Shown piece by piece: positions 1-13,300 of a stretch of 64,000 nt of DNA. The translations under genes and the position numbers were made by a program. The notes under the pieces are model-generated. The model saw nothing but the letters and a program-made list of their open reading frames with translations, had not been told where the DNA came from and made no database searches. This DNA is from Siphlonurus alternatus. Its lineage: Eukaryota > Arthropoda > Insecta > Ephemeroptera > Siphlonuridae. The DNA lies in NCBI GenBank assembly GCA_949825025.1, contig OX463778.1:32876616-32940615 (forward strand), given 5' to 3'. The stretch's first letter is position 1, and each line of letters begins with the position of its first letter.

Positions 1-1050
1 AAAATTCATAAAATTTTGCTGTTTGATACATTGCACAGTTTTTGAAAAATTGTGTGTTATGTCTTTCAGTAACTACATTCGATTTATTTCTAGTATTATA
101 GTCATGATAGCCATCATTCTGAACATAAAAATTTGGATGATTTTTTTTGAATGAGGCACAATTTAAAATATAAATGCAAGGGACAGTTAACATTTTATTA
201 GCCTTAAAATGTGAAACACACGACTGTCCTTTTGGTATTCTTAAAATCGTTCTAAGTGCTCTCTTTTGCAAAACAAAACATCGATTCAATAGTTCAGATT
301 TACATCCCCAATTTATTATGCCATATGCCAAATGTGGATAAACATACGCATAATATATGGTTAGCAAGGTTTCATGAGATACATGATTCCTGATTGTATA
401 TAACATAAAATTGGCCGAATTTATCTTCTTACAAATCGCATTTACATGTAAAGACCAATCCAAACTTTCATTAATGTGTATACCAAGAAACTTAACAGAC
501 TCTGCTCTTTTAATTGTTTTTCCGGCTAATTGCAACAAATAACTATTCAAAGGGATTTGTCTAGGGGAATGAAATTGGATGTATTCGGTTTTAGTTGAAT
601 TTAATATTAGCTTATTATTTGTACACCATGTATGTACCTCTTCAATAGTAAGTTTAATCTTACGAATTAATTCATCTTCGGCTTCTGCTGTGATTATAGC
701 TGTAATATCATCAGCATACTTTACTAATACCGCATTCTTGACATGATCTGATAAGTCATTTGTTCCTGTATTAAACAATGTGGCTGACATTTTTCCTCCT
801 TGAGGAATTCCAAGTGTAATCGGTAATTTGTCTGATTTATATGTAATATTTTGGCCGTTAGAATTTGAATTTAATTCAACATATTGTTGTCTGTTTGTTA
901 GATATGAATCTAATAGATTACGACTCGAAACTCCTATTCCCATGTTATCAAATTTATTCAATAATACATCTTTATTTAGACTATCAAACGCTTTAGATAA
1001 ATCAAAAAATATTGCAATGCAAAATAGTTTATTATCTATTGCCATATAAA
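1..1050 (-). mobile_element. Non-LTR retrotransposon reverse transcriptase, 5'-truncated, antisense in an sls intron
   Basis: Read on the minus strand this is one open frame of roughly 345 codons that leaves the window at base 1. In order it shows the RT signatures FFDLSKAFD (near 1000), GIPQGG (near 800), the catalytic KYADDITAII (near 710) and then a thumb/C-terminal section with KFLGIHINESLDW and YYAYVYPHLAYGIINWG, typical of jockey-clade elements. The endonuclease and the front of the RT are missing, so it is a 5'-truncated insertion whose 5' junction I place only roughly at 1010-1050. I saw no stop in the visible frame, so the copy is fairly young. It lies in the intron before the first visible kettin exon, opposite to the gene. 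Confidence 0.88.
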
Positions 1051-1165
1051 CGTGGCAATAGAATGACATTAGAATTGATTTACTACTGCATTTTAATATA
1101 TTTTGTATTTGGACGTAATATTATTCCATCTCTGCAGAAACTTAATTTAACCCAATGTTGTGCAG

Positions 1166-1384
1166 GTGGAATGGTACTACAATGGCAAGAAGCTTCCTCA
1201 TGGCCACCGCTACCGTACTTTCCATGACTTTGGTATTGTGATCCTCGACATCTTGTACTGCTACGAGGAGAACTCTGGCGAGTATGAGTGCCGTGCCACC
1301 AACAAGGTGGGCTCCGACACCACCAAAGCCCAGCTCAAGTGTGTCTCCAAGGCCAACCTCATCCTCGACTCCCAGTTGCCTCAG
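1166..1384 (+). CDS. sls: sls exon: C-terminal half of a kettin Ig, start of linker
   Basis: Phase 0 to 0, 73 codons, acceptor ...ttgtgcag and donor gtaagt. It starts at VEWYYNGKK, the C-strand of an Ig fold, so the N-terminal half is to the left of the window. It continues through DFGIVILDI and SGEYECRATN to the linker opening LILDSQLPQ. The next intron is only 57 bp. Confidence 0.9.
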
Positions 1385-4300
1385 GTAAGTTGACCTTGAC
1401 TTGACCTCTGTGACCTCTACTTGACATATTGGTGCTCACAGGGCATGGAGGGAGGACTGCAGAAGATCCAGAACCTGGAAGATTCTCTGGTGCGCTCACG
1501 GGACGAAAGATCAACTGAGATCAGTGGAAAGGCACCGGTGTTCACCGTGCCTCTCTCCAACATTGATAGCCTGCGGGAAGGAGAGAGCTCTCACTTTGAA
1601 GCTCGACTCACACCAACTGATGACCCCAAGCTTACGGTAACTTATTATATTATTAATTAAAAAAAATAAATAAATAAGACCCACCCTTCTTGTAGTTAAA
1701 ATAAACAGAGCAATACATTCAAACCTTTTGAATGCTATTTGTTGTGAATAAGATTTTTTTTCTCTTTGAATTTTTATATATAATCAGTTTACATAATTGT
1801 GATGAAATAACTTGAAAATATATTTTAATAAATTTATGAACTAACTATTTTGATGTTTCTTTAGGTGGAATGGTTCTGGAATGGAAAGCCACTGAAGACC
1901 GGATCTCGTTTCCGGACTTTCTGTGACTTTGGATTCGTTATTTTGGAGATTTCTCCTGTGTATCCTGAGGATTCAGGAGAGTACTCTTGCCGAGCCTTCA
2001 ACGACTATGGCGAAGCTGTTACTACAGCAACAATGAAGGTTCAGGGCAAGAGGAGCATTATCTTCGAATCCCAGCTGCCTAAGGGCATGGAACGTACCAT
2101 TGAGAAGATTGCAGAACTGGAAGGACTTGGAGTTGGACACGGACAAGTGCCAACTGAGGATGATTTGGGCAAGCCACCAGAGTTTGTCAACTCTCCTACT
2201 GACCTTGTGCTACAAGAAAACTCTCTGGCTCACTTTGAGTGCCGTCTTATTCCAGTCAATGATCCAAGCATGCGAGTTGAATGGTTCCATAATGGTAAAG
2301 CATTATGGGCTGGTTCTCGTATTAAGACCATCAATGACTTTGGATTTGTTATTTTGGAGATGACTGGAATTTATCAACGTGATTCTGGTCTTTACACATG
2401 CAAGGTAAGATTTCCACTGACACAAATTCTCAACAAAATCTGATAATTCTTGTTCTCCAGGCCACCAACAGGCACGGTGAGGCCACAGTGAGCTGCAAGC
2501 TGCAAGTCCGAGGCCGCCAGGGCATCGTCCTGGAGCCCCAGCTGCCCAGCAACTTCAAGTCGGGCACAGAAAGCCTGCAGAAGCTGGAGGAGAGCATGTA
2601 CAAGCGGGACGAGATCCTGTCTGATGAGGAAAAGCCAGACCCTCCCCGCTTCACCACCGAACTTAAGGTCAGTATTTAAATTCCACTTAAAAAATACTTC
2701 TTCTCGATAATTATTATGATGAACAATTTTTTAATGCTTTAAAAAAAAATGCAAGGAGGTGGAAAAGAGGGGAAAAATGAAAGAGAAGAAAAATGCTATG
2801 ATATTATTATATTAAATTTTATTTCTCATAATAATATGAAAAATTGCATAATTCTTTGCATAATGTATTCAATATTTTTCAAATCTAAATTAAATTAATT
2901 TGTAGATTAAAAAACAAAAACAGAAAAACAAGTATCTTAACTTAAAATTTGTTATGAGATTGTAATCATTTAATTGTCTTTGCAGGATGTGTTCAACGTG
3001 CCAGAGGGAGCTGCTGCTCACTTTGACTGCCGTGTTGAGCCGGTGGGAGACCACACCATGCGTATTGACTGGTTCCTCAATGGACGTCCCTTCCCCTCGG
3101 GCTCTCGTGTCCACAACATCAACGACTTCGGCTATGTCACGCTTGACCTGGACTGGACCTACCCTCGTGATACTGGAGAGGTTCTGTGCCGAGCTACCAA
3201 CAAGTGGGGATCAGCCACTACCAAGGCTAACCTCACCTGCAAAGGTAAGAACATCTGATTAAATTAGCACAATTGTGAAAAATTTATATTTTAAAGTGTT
3301 GGTGGTAATACCCTTTTTAAAATATGAATGTATTGTTTTTTATAAAAATTTCAAATTTCTTCTCTGACCATTAAAGTAATGGTGATAATTTTGTTACAGC
3401 CAAGCGAGGAATTGTCATGGAGACCCAGCTTCCTGAGGGACTGGTTGGAGAGAAACTGCGAGACCTCGAGAAAGGAAATCTGACGACAGCTCTGAAGGAG
3501 GACGTTCCTCTGTCACCTCCCAAATTTGTCACTCAGGTAAGCTTCCTCAGGGTTTGGTAATTTTACAAGTCCTAACTTAAACTCTCATTTTAGATTGAAT
3601 CTGTTGGAGTGGGTGAAGGTGAACCAATTCACTTTGAGTGTCGCGTTGAGCCAAAGATTGACCCCAACCTCAAGGTTCAATGGTTCCATAACGGAAAGAC
3701 TTTATCTTCTGGTCATCGCTTCAAGTCTCAGTATGACTTTGGATATGTTTCACTTGACATCTTGTATGCATATCCCGAGGATTCTGGAGAGTACGAGTGC
3801 CGTGCTACCAACGAGCTTGGCCAGGACTCCACACGAGCCAAGGTCTCGTGCAAGAGTAAGTTCGGACATAATGTATTGATCTTAAACAGGACTAAACTTG
3901 TTTGTGTTGTTATTGCAGTGCTGCCTAATATCATTCTGCAAAACCAAGTACCAAAGGGCATGAAGAAATCTGAGGCTTTGATGCAAATGGAAGCAACAAT
4001 CAAAAAGTACACTTCTGAAGTCCATCTTACCGTAGAGGATATTTATGATCCTGACAAGAAGCAACCTCCAAGGTTAAATTCAAATTTAAAAATATATGAT
4101 TATTTTTGCATACATTTGTTTAATTTAATTCCATCTTAATGTTTAGGTTTGTGACTCAAATCACTGACCAATCTGAACTGGTGGAGATGCAGAGCACCAA
4201 ATTTGAGTGCCAACTCGCCCCTGTGGGTGACCCCAACATGAAGGTCGAATGGTTCTTCAACGGAAAGCCATTGCCACACAGTAAGTTTCATTGTTTAATT

Positions 4301-7300
4301 TTAAAATGCATTATTTTACAATTTGTTTATTTTTACAGAGAATCGCTTCACTCCAATCTATGACTTTGGTTACGTTGCGATGAACTTTGGATGGGTTTAC
4401 CCTGAGGACAGCGGAGAGTACATCTGCCGAGCCACCAACTTGTACGGCTCTGATGAAACTCGTGCCATCATCAAGACCTCGGGCAAGCCTGGCATCATCT
4501 ACGAGTCTCAGCTGCCCAAGCACATGAAGAGTATTGAGCGTATTCGGGAGATGGAGGCTGCTTGGCAGATGTAAGTGTAACCTTGTACAGACTGTATGTA
4601 GATACATAAATGAGAGTTTTGTTTTGGATTATGAAATTAATTTTACCAATCAATCTGTGATTTTGGCAAAACATTTTTTTAAATCAAACAAATAATATTT
4701 TTTTTATTGCTCACATCACAAAAATAAAATCCATTCCATTTTTCCTCTATTTGTTAAAAAAAAAATTTTTTTTTTAGTATTGTCATGGCGTTATAACTTT
4801 TAAAAATAGAGACTTATTTAATTTTTTCCCCCTTTAACTTTGAAACCTTCCTCTCTCAAGCTACTGTTTGAAGGATTGGAGACTAATCGTGGTTTGTGCA
4901 GGGTTCCTGACGATGCCGATGAGGAGGAGAAGCCCAAGATGGCTCCAACGTTTGTGCTCAAGCCCGAGCCCTACACCATCGAGGAGGGAAGGATTGCTCG
5001 CTTTACCTGCCGTGTCACTGGACACCCCAAGCCACGAGTCATGTGGCTTGTGAACGGACACACCGTCCTCAACGTAAGTTCACCACTTTCATCTATTTTT
5101 TTTTCTTCTTATTTTTACATTCAAATTAAGGAAAATAAACCATTTAGGTTGTATGTGATAATCTTATTAAAAGAAAAGGATAGGAATAACCAGCAAGGCC
5201 TTACCGATCGAAAGAGTCACAGCAGGTGGAAAAGTTTTACATTTTTGAAACGTTTCGCATCGTGGAGATGCGAAACGTTTCAAAAATGTAAAAACTTTCG
5301 AGTGAACCTCTGTGACCGCAAGAATTTCCACCTGCTGTGACTCTTTCGATCGGTAAGGCCTTGCTGGTTATTCCTATCCTTTTCTTATTTTTACAGTCAT
5401 AATTTCAATGGTCACATAATTTTAAGTTTAATATTAAATTAAAATGCAATCAAATCTGAGAGAGAAATTATTTATGACTTATTTCTACTTTAAAAACTGT
5501 TTGTATGTATATGTATTTGCTTTTTTGCTCTCAGTGAAAACATGATATATGTTTTGATTCCAGGGTACTCGCTACAAGTTGACGTTTGACGGCATGTGGC
5601 ACTTGGACATCCCCAAGGTGCGCCAGTACGACAACGGCAAGGTTGAGGTGATCGCTCGCAACTCTGTGGGAGAAGCATACGCCACCGTGGAGCTTGTCGT
5701 GACTCCTCGTAATGACGACTTCCGCTCCGTGCTGAAGAACTCTCCGCGACGTGAGTGTCCGATCATCTTTCCCTTTTTACCTCCAGCCAGCGGAGATCTA
5801 GCCCGTCTGTGCGCTATGACATTGTTACAGACATCATCAAGTGGCTAGCATCATCGCTGGATCTGAACTAATTATTTTCTCTCTCAAAGTTCTCTTAGGT
5901 GGAGACCGATGGATGCTGTGACAAAAATAAAAAATTAAATAACTCCTAAAAAAACAAAAAAAATCTCACACACTATTACCATATAAATCCAAAATTTCTT
6001 TTATACCTATAAAAAAACATGTTATAAAATACTTAAAAATATATATATTAACTAACTGATACCCTAGCAAATTTCCTCCAATAAACACAATAAACTACCT
6101 CTGATTTTTTTCCTTCTCCTCTGCTTTCTAATATATTATTGCCAGCAAGTTTTCGGAAAATTAAATCTTCTTTTAATTCTTCTACATGCTCCCTGTAAAG
6201 GAACTATAAAGGTATGGGATTATTTTTTGGTAATGTTTTGATGTTCTACGACCTTCATTTTTTACAATTTTTTTGTATAGGTAGCATGCGTCTTCTAGTA
6301 AATACATAATACCTTCCCGTATTTTCTCTACATAAATATTTTTTTCTTCTTTCATCCCGCAACTAATTACCCTTAAAATTTATAAAAAAGAAAATTGTGA
6401 GTGTCTTGTATTGTGTTCTGTGATTTATTGAGTCAAAATTGAAATTACAAAAATTGTACTTTTAGAAGAAAAGAAAAATAAGTTCATAGTTTTATTTCGA
6501 TTTTGACCCAATTGTTTTTCCCTTTTTCATTATTTTGAATTCCCACTCCTCATTAGGCTGCTTGAAATGAACCCCAGATTACCTGACTGCTCAATTATCA
6601 CCTCTCTTTATCAAAGAATGTTTCCTCTCTTTTATGTATTAAATGTTGTTATCATCCCTTTATAAAAAAAAAAAAAAAAAAATCGAATTTATAGTATGAT
6701 AATATATCCAGTGAGATATTTTGTTTTAATTTACCCTGATTGTTTTTTAATTTCCTCAATTTCTCACTGACCTTCATTTTTCATTATTTGTGTCTTGTCA
6801 TGTTATTTTAGTATGTTCACAAAGTCTGACGTTATGTTTGTGTTTCTCTCTGGGTTTTGTAGCATGGTATGACTATGACCTAACACAGTACCAGAAAGAG
6901 AGACAGGAGACAGAGTTAGAGAAAGTTTTTGAGGAGAGAACAAGCACCATCGGCAATCAGACGGAGGTTGGGGAGCTCATCCACAAGAAGGTGGCCTCTA
7001 AGGAGCCGGAGACTGAGTGGCAACAGAACGTCAAGCAGAAGAAGGGACAGGAGTACTACAGCAAGCTCAAGGAGGTAACCATCTCTGATTGCCTCATGTG
7101 TTGATGTTGTAATAACTTTTTTTACCTCTTAACTTTTTTTTAACTTTTATTTTATTTAGTACAAAAGGTATAACTATGTATCTTAAATTTTTTGGTATAT
7201 CTTGTTTTTTAATAATATTTTCTGAAAATTTTGAATATCAGGCTCTACTAATTAAATAACAGTATCAAGATTTTAAATTAAATTCTGTTATAAATATTTG

Positions 7301-10300
7301 CTCAATAATATTTATTTATTATTTATTTATAATGCTCAATCTACCAACTCCTAACTAAAACTAAATACAGTAGTATGTAACAATTTTTTTTTTCTTTTTT
7401 AAATAAAAGAATAAAAAAAAATTGTAACAATTTTAAACTCAATTTTAATTTATATATTTTGTGTTCTATAACTTTATTTTCACACTTGATTTTTTTTCTT
7501 GTAGCTGGAGGAAGAGCAGTTGATGAAGGAGAGCAAGATTCGTGAGGCATCTCACCAGTTTGCCATCCCTGGTGAGAAGATCAAGCAGAGTTCCCTGGCC
7601 AAGGGCATGGCTGAGTGCTACGAGCAGAAACTGTAAGTCCCTCCTCCCTCCCCCTCCCCCCCTTGTTCTAGCCCTGTGTGTGTGCTTGCAGTGAGCAGAC
7701 GGAGACCGTGACGGCATCCCCGCGGCCCCTCAGGAAGGTTTACGAGACCCAGGTGGACAGCCAGGTGATCCCGTCCCTTCCCCCAGACCCTTCAGAGTCC
7801 TCAGTCCACGGCAGGGAGGTGCACGTGGCCAAGCAGAAGCAGACCCAGAAGGAGGTGAGAGAAAAAAAAATGAATGCATGTTTTCAAATTTCTAGTTTAA
7901 AAAATAAAAGCACGAGGAAAATAAATAAAAAATAAAATATTTGATGATTGCCCACTCATTTCTGATGCAGCATACCAATCAATGTTAAAACACAAATTTT
8001 ATGAGGTACTCTTATTTTTCATTGGATTGTGATAAAATTAAAAAATTAAATTGAAAAGGACAAATAAAAGTGAATGTAACAAGTAGAAAGGTCATTGTTA
8101 AATATTGTGCAATTATTTACAAATCCGTAAGCATGTACACTGGCTAAATTTGTTAAATTAACACTATTACACAACTGTTTTCAGATCCAGGGTGACCTTG
8201 AGATCACGAGAAAGATCACGGCTACGGAAACCACTGAGGTGGAGCACAAGGCACGCACGCTCGAGCGAGTGATCACAGGACAAGTGGTGAGTCACCCTCT
8301 CCCACGTTACCAGAGTTACCTGAGCACATCTGACCTTTGTCTCTATTGTTGTCTAGAAACCAGCCACCCCACCTCATTTCACCAAGAAGATTCAGCCTTG
8401 CAGAGTGTTTGAACAGCAGCCTGCTAAGTTTGAAGTAGAATTTGACGGTGACCCAATGCCAACAATCAAATGGTTCCGTGAAGATTTCCAAATTACACCA
8501 TCCAACGACTTCCAGATTCATACTTTTGGGACCAAGTCTATTCTTGTTATTAGACAGGTATGTAAAAAATAATTTATAATTCATTAACTTCTCTCATTTC
8601 AAAATCTAATTGTTCTTAATTTCTATTGTATTTTTTTTATCTCTATAATTTGAACACACAAAATTTTTTTTTCTTTACTATTATTATATTGAGAGAGTTT
8701 TACTTGCAGGTGTACAGTGAGGACAGCGGTATCTTTGCTGTAATTGCTGAGAACCGTGGAGGTGCTGCCAAGTGCAGTGCCAACCTCGTAGTGGAAGAGA
8801 AGCGCACTGGCCGTGGTGGCCTGGTGCCCCCCAGCTTCCTCTCCACCATCCAGAACACCAACGTGCCTACCGGACAGCTGGCAAGGTTCGACGCCAGGCT
8901 CACAGGAACACCGCCTCTGGACGTCTACTGGCTCAAGGTAGGAGAAAGTCTTGTAGCATTTTGTGCCTCAAATTGATTTTTAATATTAGCAAACTCTGGA
9001 TATATTTTAAACAGTATAAGTTAGTTCGCAAGAAATTTTGTAGCAATAACTTAAATTGTGCAGTCCCCCAAGAGTATTGCTTATAATCAGTAATATAATC
9101 TAAATATAAGGTTGTTTGTATTAAATGTTTCCACTTTTAAAAACTTTTAGGACTTATATTCTCCATTAAAAAAAGTACAAGATATATTTATAATTTTTTT
9201 TCTAATTGTTTTATTCTCCAATTCAATTCTACTTTGTTACTAAACTCCTGCTCCATTCTGATGACAGAACGGCAAGAAAATTCAATCAGACATCCGCCAC
9301 AAGACTCTGGAGGAGGATGGCATTTACACTCTGTTGATCATTGAGGCCTTGCCCGAGGACAACGGCAAGTACGAGTGTGTGGCCATCAACGCTGCTGGGG
9401 AGGCTCGCTGTGACGCCGAGTGCTTCGTTCAGGGCCCGGCCAGCGCCCCCCAGACCGCCAACGACACGGAGGAGGGTCAGGCAGCCCCTCGCATCATCGA
9501 GCAGCTGCGGGAACAAGCAGTCAGTGAGGGGCAGAGCGTGCACTTCCGGTGCACCGTAGTCGCCAAGCAAGGTGAGCTTCAACACAGTCTTGTTTTTTTA
9601 TAATTTAACACTAAAAAATTTAAAAATAAAAATGAAATAAGTATTAAATTTTTTAATTAAATTGAAAATTGAAAAACTATCAAAATAAAATGAAAACCTA
9701 ATTAAAATTAATTCTATGCTTTTGAATTTCATTTCAACATTTTTATTTTTAAAAAATAATTAATTGTTTATAAAAGTAAATAATTAAAATTTTACTTTAA
9801 TGTTCCAGCTCCTGAAATCCAGTGGCAGAAGGGAGACAAGCCTATCAAACAGTCCAAGTATTTCAAGATGTCCCAGGATGGAGACACTTTCCTGCTGCAC
9901 ATCACGGAGGCCTTCCCCGAGGACGAGGGTCGCTACAGCTGCGTCATCAGCAACTCAGCAGGCTCCGTCACGTCCACCGCCAACCTCAGGGTTCTCGGTA
10001 AGTCTCCCTCGACCTTGACCTCTTTGCCAGGTCTAACCTGAGCTTGTTGTGTTTAGCCCCGGACAGCCAGGAAGTGACTCCTTCCGTGACGAGACTCACC
10101 GATGTAGCAGTCAGCGAGGGCAGCCCAGCGCAGTTTAGGACACAAATCTCCGGCACTCCCTCTCCCACCGTGCAGTGGTTCAGAGAGGGGGCCCTCATTC
10201 CACAGTCTGCAGACTTCCAGGTGAGATCACTAAACATTCAAATTTTATTTAGTCTTGATTTAAATTTACAGTTTCAAAAGTATATATAATATTATATCAT

Positions 10301-13300
10301 CCTGGTAGCGTCTAATTTCCAAAGTCAACTTGCTAAAAAGTTTCTAAATTGCTGATGTAAAGCTAGTTCTCTATAAACATGGGTAATTTAGAAACTTCTT
10401 ATCAAGTTAATTTTGATGAATTAACACGTCCATGTTTTTTTCTTCTTTATGTAAAAGATAAAAAAATATATCAAAATAAAACATACCAGTTCTTCATACT
10501 TTGATGAGAGTAGAAAATTTTGCCTTCAAACTATCACTTGCTAAATCATTGACTTAAAAGCTTTTAAAACAGCATTTGTTTCAAATATTATTTAAAATAA
10601 TAAAAAAATTTGAGCTTTATCAAACAACAGATTATAATGTATGTGTCTGATGCTGCAGATGATAACCGAGGGTAACAACTCAGTGCTCCTGATCAAGTCA
10701 ACATTTGAAGAAGACTCTGGCACCTTCACGTGCCGAGCCACTAACTCAGCTGGCCAAGTGGAGACGTCAGCTCAGCTTATCGTGAAAAGTAAGGAATAAG
10801 TCCGCTGTGTCAAACAACGAGATAAATTCACTGTCAATTATGTTTAAAATGAGTGTGCTTTCACAATCAAAAAGCTTTCTAAATGGTGCAATTTAATTTA
10901 TAATGGAGACATGCTTTTTGATTTTATGGTATCACTTATTTAAATTTAAACTCTTTATCAGCATTGCTATTTAAATATTTGTGTTTGTCGTGTTCTATGT
11001 AGATTTTAAAAGTAGAGAAAAAGAAAATGTAGTATTGTAAACTGAAAAAAAAAAAAAAAAAAATTGTAAAAAATGTAAAAGTTAATTTAAATCAATCCTA
11101 CATTTTCTTCATAAAAGTATGGTCGTTACTAACATATTTTTTTATGATTTTTCTTGTTGATAAAAACAAGGAATTATTATTTTTCCTATTTATTTTCTTT
11201 TTGTCCTTAATTAAATAAGGACATCTAGTCATTTTGGCATTAGAGGAAATTTTTAATCCTCTATATATACTATCTGAAAAAGAAAATTGAGATCCTTTTT
11301 TACATTTTATTTTGAAAGAATATATTTATAAATATATATTTTATTTTCTTGTGAATAGCATAATTGTTGTCTCAAAGGGTGTTGGGAATATAAAATAATA
11401 TAAACAATTGTTTAACCCAACAATTTTCGCCTCGGTATGAATTTACTTTTACTAACTTTTAAAAAATACACTTTCATTTCATTGGTGCAGTGTCATTACA
11501 TATACAAATAAATTATTATTATATATTTTATTTAGCTGTTATTGAATTTATGTTAATGCTCTATATATGCAATCAATATACTTTATTTAATTATATTAAT
11601 TATAGCTTATATTAACATATTTAAGAGAAACAAAAAAGAAGAAACAACAACAACAAATATTATTGTATTTATCAACGTGTAATAAAATTAGAGCAAAATA
11701 TTTCCTGATTTTAAAACAAAGTTAGGGATATATTAAGAATTTATCCTACCCTATATCCTACTTACATCCAAAGTATAAAAAATGAAGAAAATGTTATAGA
11801 GTGCAAAAGTGAAGAATTAGAAAAGGTGCAATATGGTGGATTTAAAAAAAAAAAAAAATCATTTGGTTGGGTTTGAATAAAAAAATTAGTAATAATGATT
11901 ATCATTAAAAATTATTATTTTAAATTGTTTTTCTGGCTCAATATATAGTTGTAGATGCAACTTCTTAATGCCTAAAATTCAGCATAGCAACAAGAAAATT
12001 GTAAGAGAAAGTTCTATAATTTTTTTTTACTGAGTCTGCGTCATTATTTACTTGTACTTCTAAAAACAAAGGCTTGGTAATTTCTCATTGTCGCAATTGT
12101 GACTCCACGGCGTGCATGTTAGAAGTATATAGCTAACTAAGCTAACACAAGCTAAGGCATCAGTGGCCACAGAGACCAACAGGCAGGCTGCTTGCTGTTC
12201 TATTTCCTGCGCGCTAGCTGCTCGTTTTCCGAGCTAAATTTGGCGCCCTCTTCCAGCCTCGCTCGCCCAGATCCTCCCCACTACACACAAGAGGAGCTCA
12301 GGAGGAGCAAATAAGCTCGCATTATCTCAACAGATAAGCCGCCCTCAAAGATTCATGTAGAACCGTCTTATCAATTGTAACTATCTGCTTGTTTAAAAAA
12401 GTTGCAACACCCAAAGTGGGCCAGCCCGATCTGTCGGCATTTATAATTTCAAAGAAATATATTTTTTTTTGTTTTACTATCTCAATTCGTCAAAATTATT
12501 ACGTTATCTTTGAATTAATCAATTAATATTTAATTTCTTTAATCTAATTTTAATGATTGTGAAATTTAATAAATTCTTAGAATTATACATTGAATAAAAT
12601 TGGCAAACATCCTTTTTAACAAATTTAACGATCTGTTAAGTGAATCCAATTCGATTAGTTTTAATTCACAGATAATACAATTATTTACGTTTTAAACAAT
12701 TTCCTAGAATTTAATTTAATTTTGACCTTTTCATTTAAAATGTAAAATTTAAGAATACACTTTTTTTCCCCTCTTTTATGTTTTATATCTTTCATCTTTA
12801 TTATTTTTTTTTCTGTCCTCACATAACGAAAACCTTACGTGTGTTTATGCACGTTTCTGAGTCATCTTGCCTCCAGGTTTAATTTTACCCACTCGTTTCC
12901 GTGGATAGCGCCGCCGTTGTAAACTCTCGTACGTCACCATGGTTCTTTTTCTCATCTGCTTGTTGGAGATGCTGCGAAGGCTGGACCATTGCCGAGATAA
13001 TCCCTCCCTTTTACTTACCCTCGGGTTTTCTATCCGCTCAGAATTGCTAGTTACTCATATTTATTACTTTTGGCTCTGAACTATGTGCCAGACAAATATT
13101 TCTTCTTCGTACCTTTCTGTTTTTATAATTATAATTTATTTTTCAAATATATGTCATTTCAATTTATTACATGAATATTTTTTAGTTTAAAATGAACATA
13201 TTTTAAGTACATTGTAATTTACGAGCTTTATTTCCAGTTTATTAAAATGTACTCAAGAAAGTGAAGTAACCTAGAATTTGCAATAAATATTTTGACCTAA

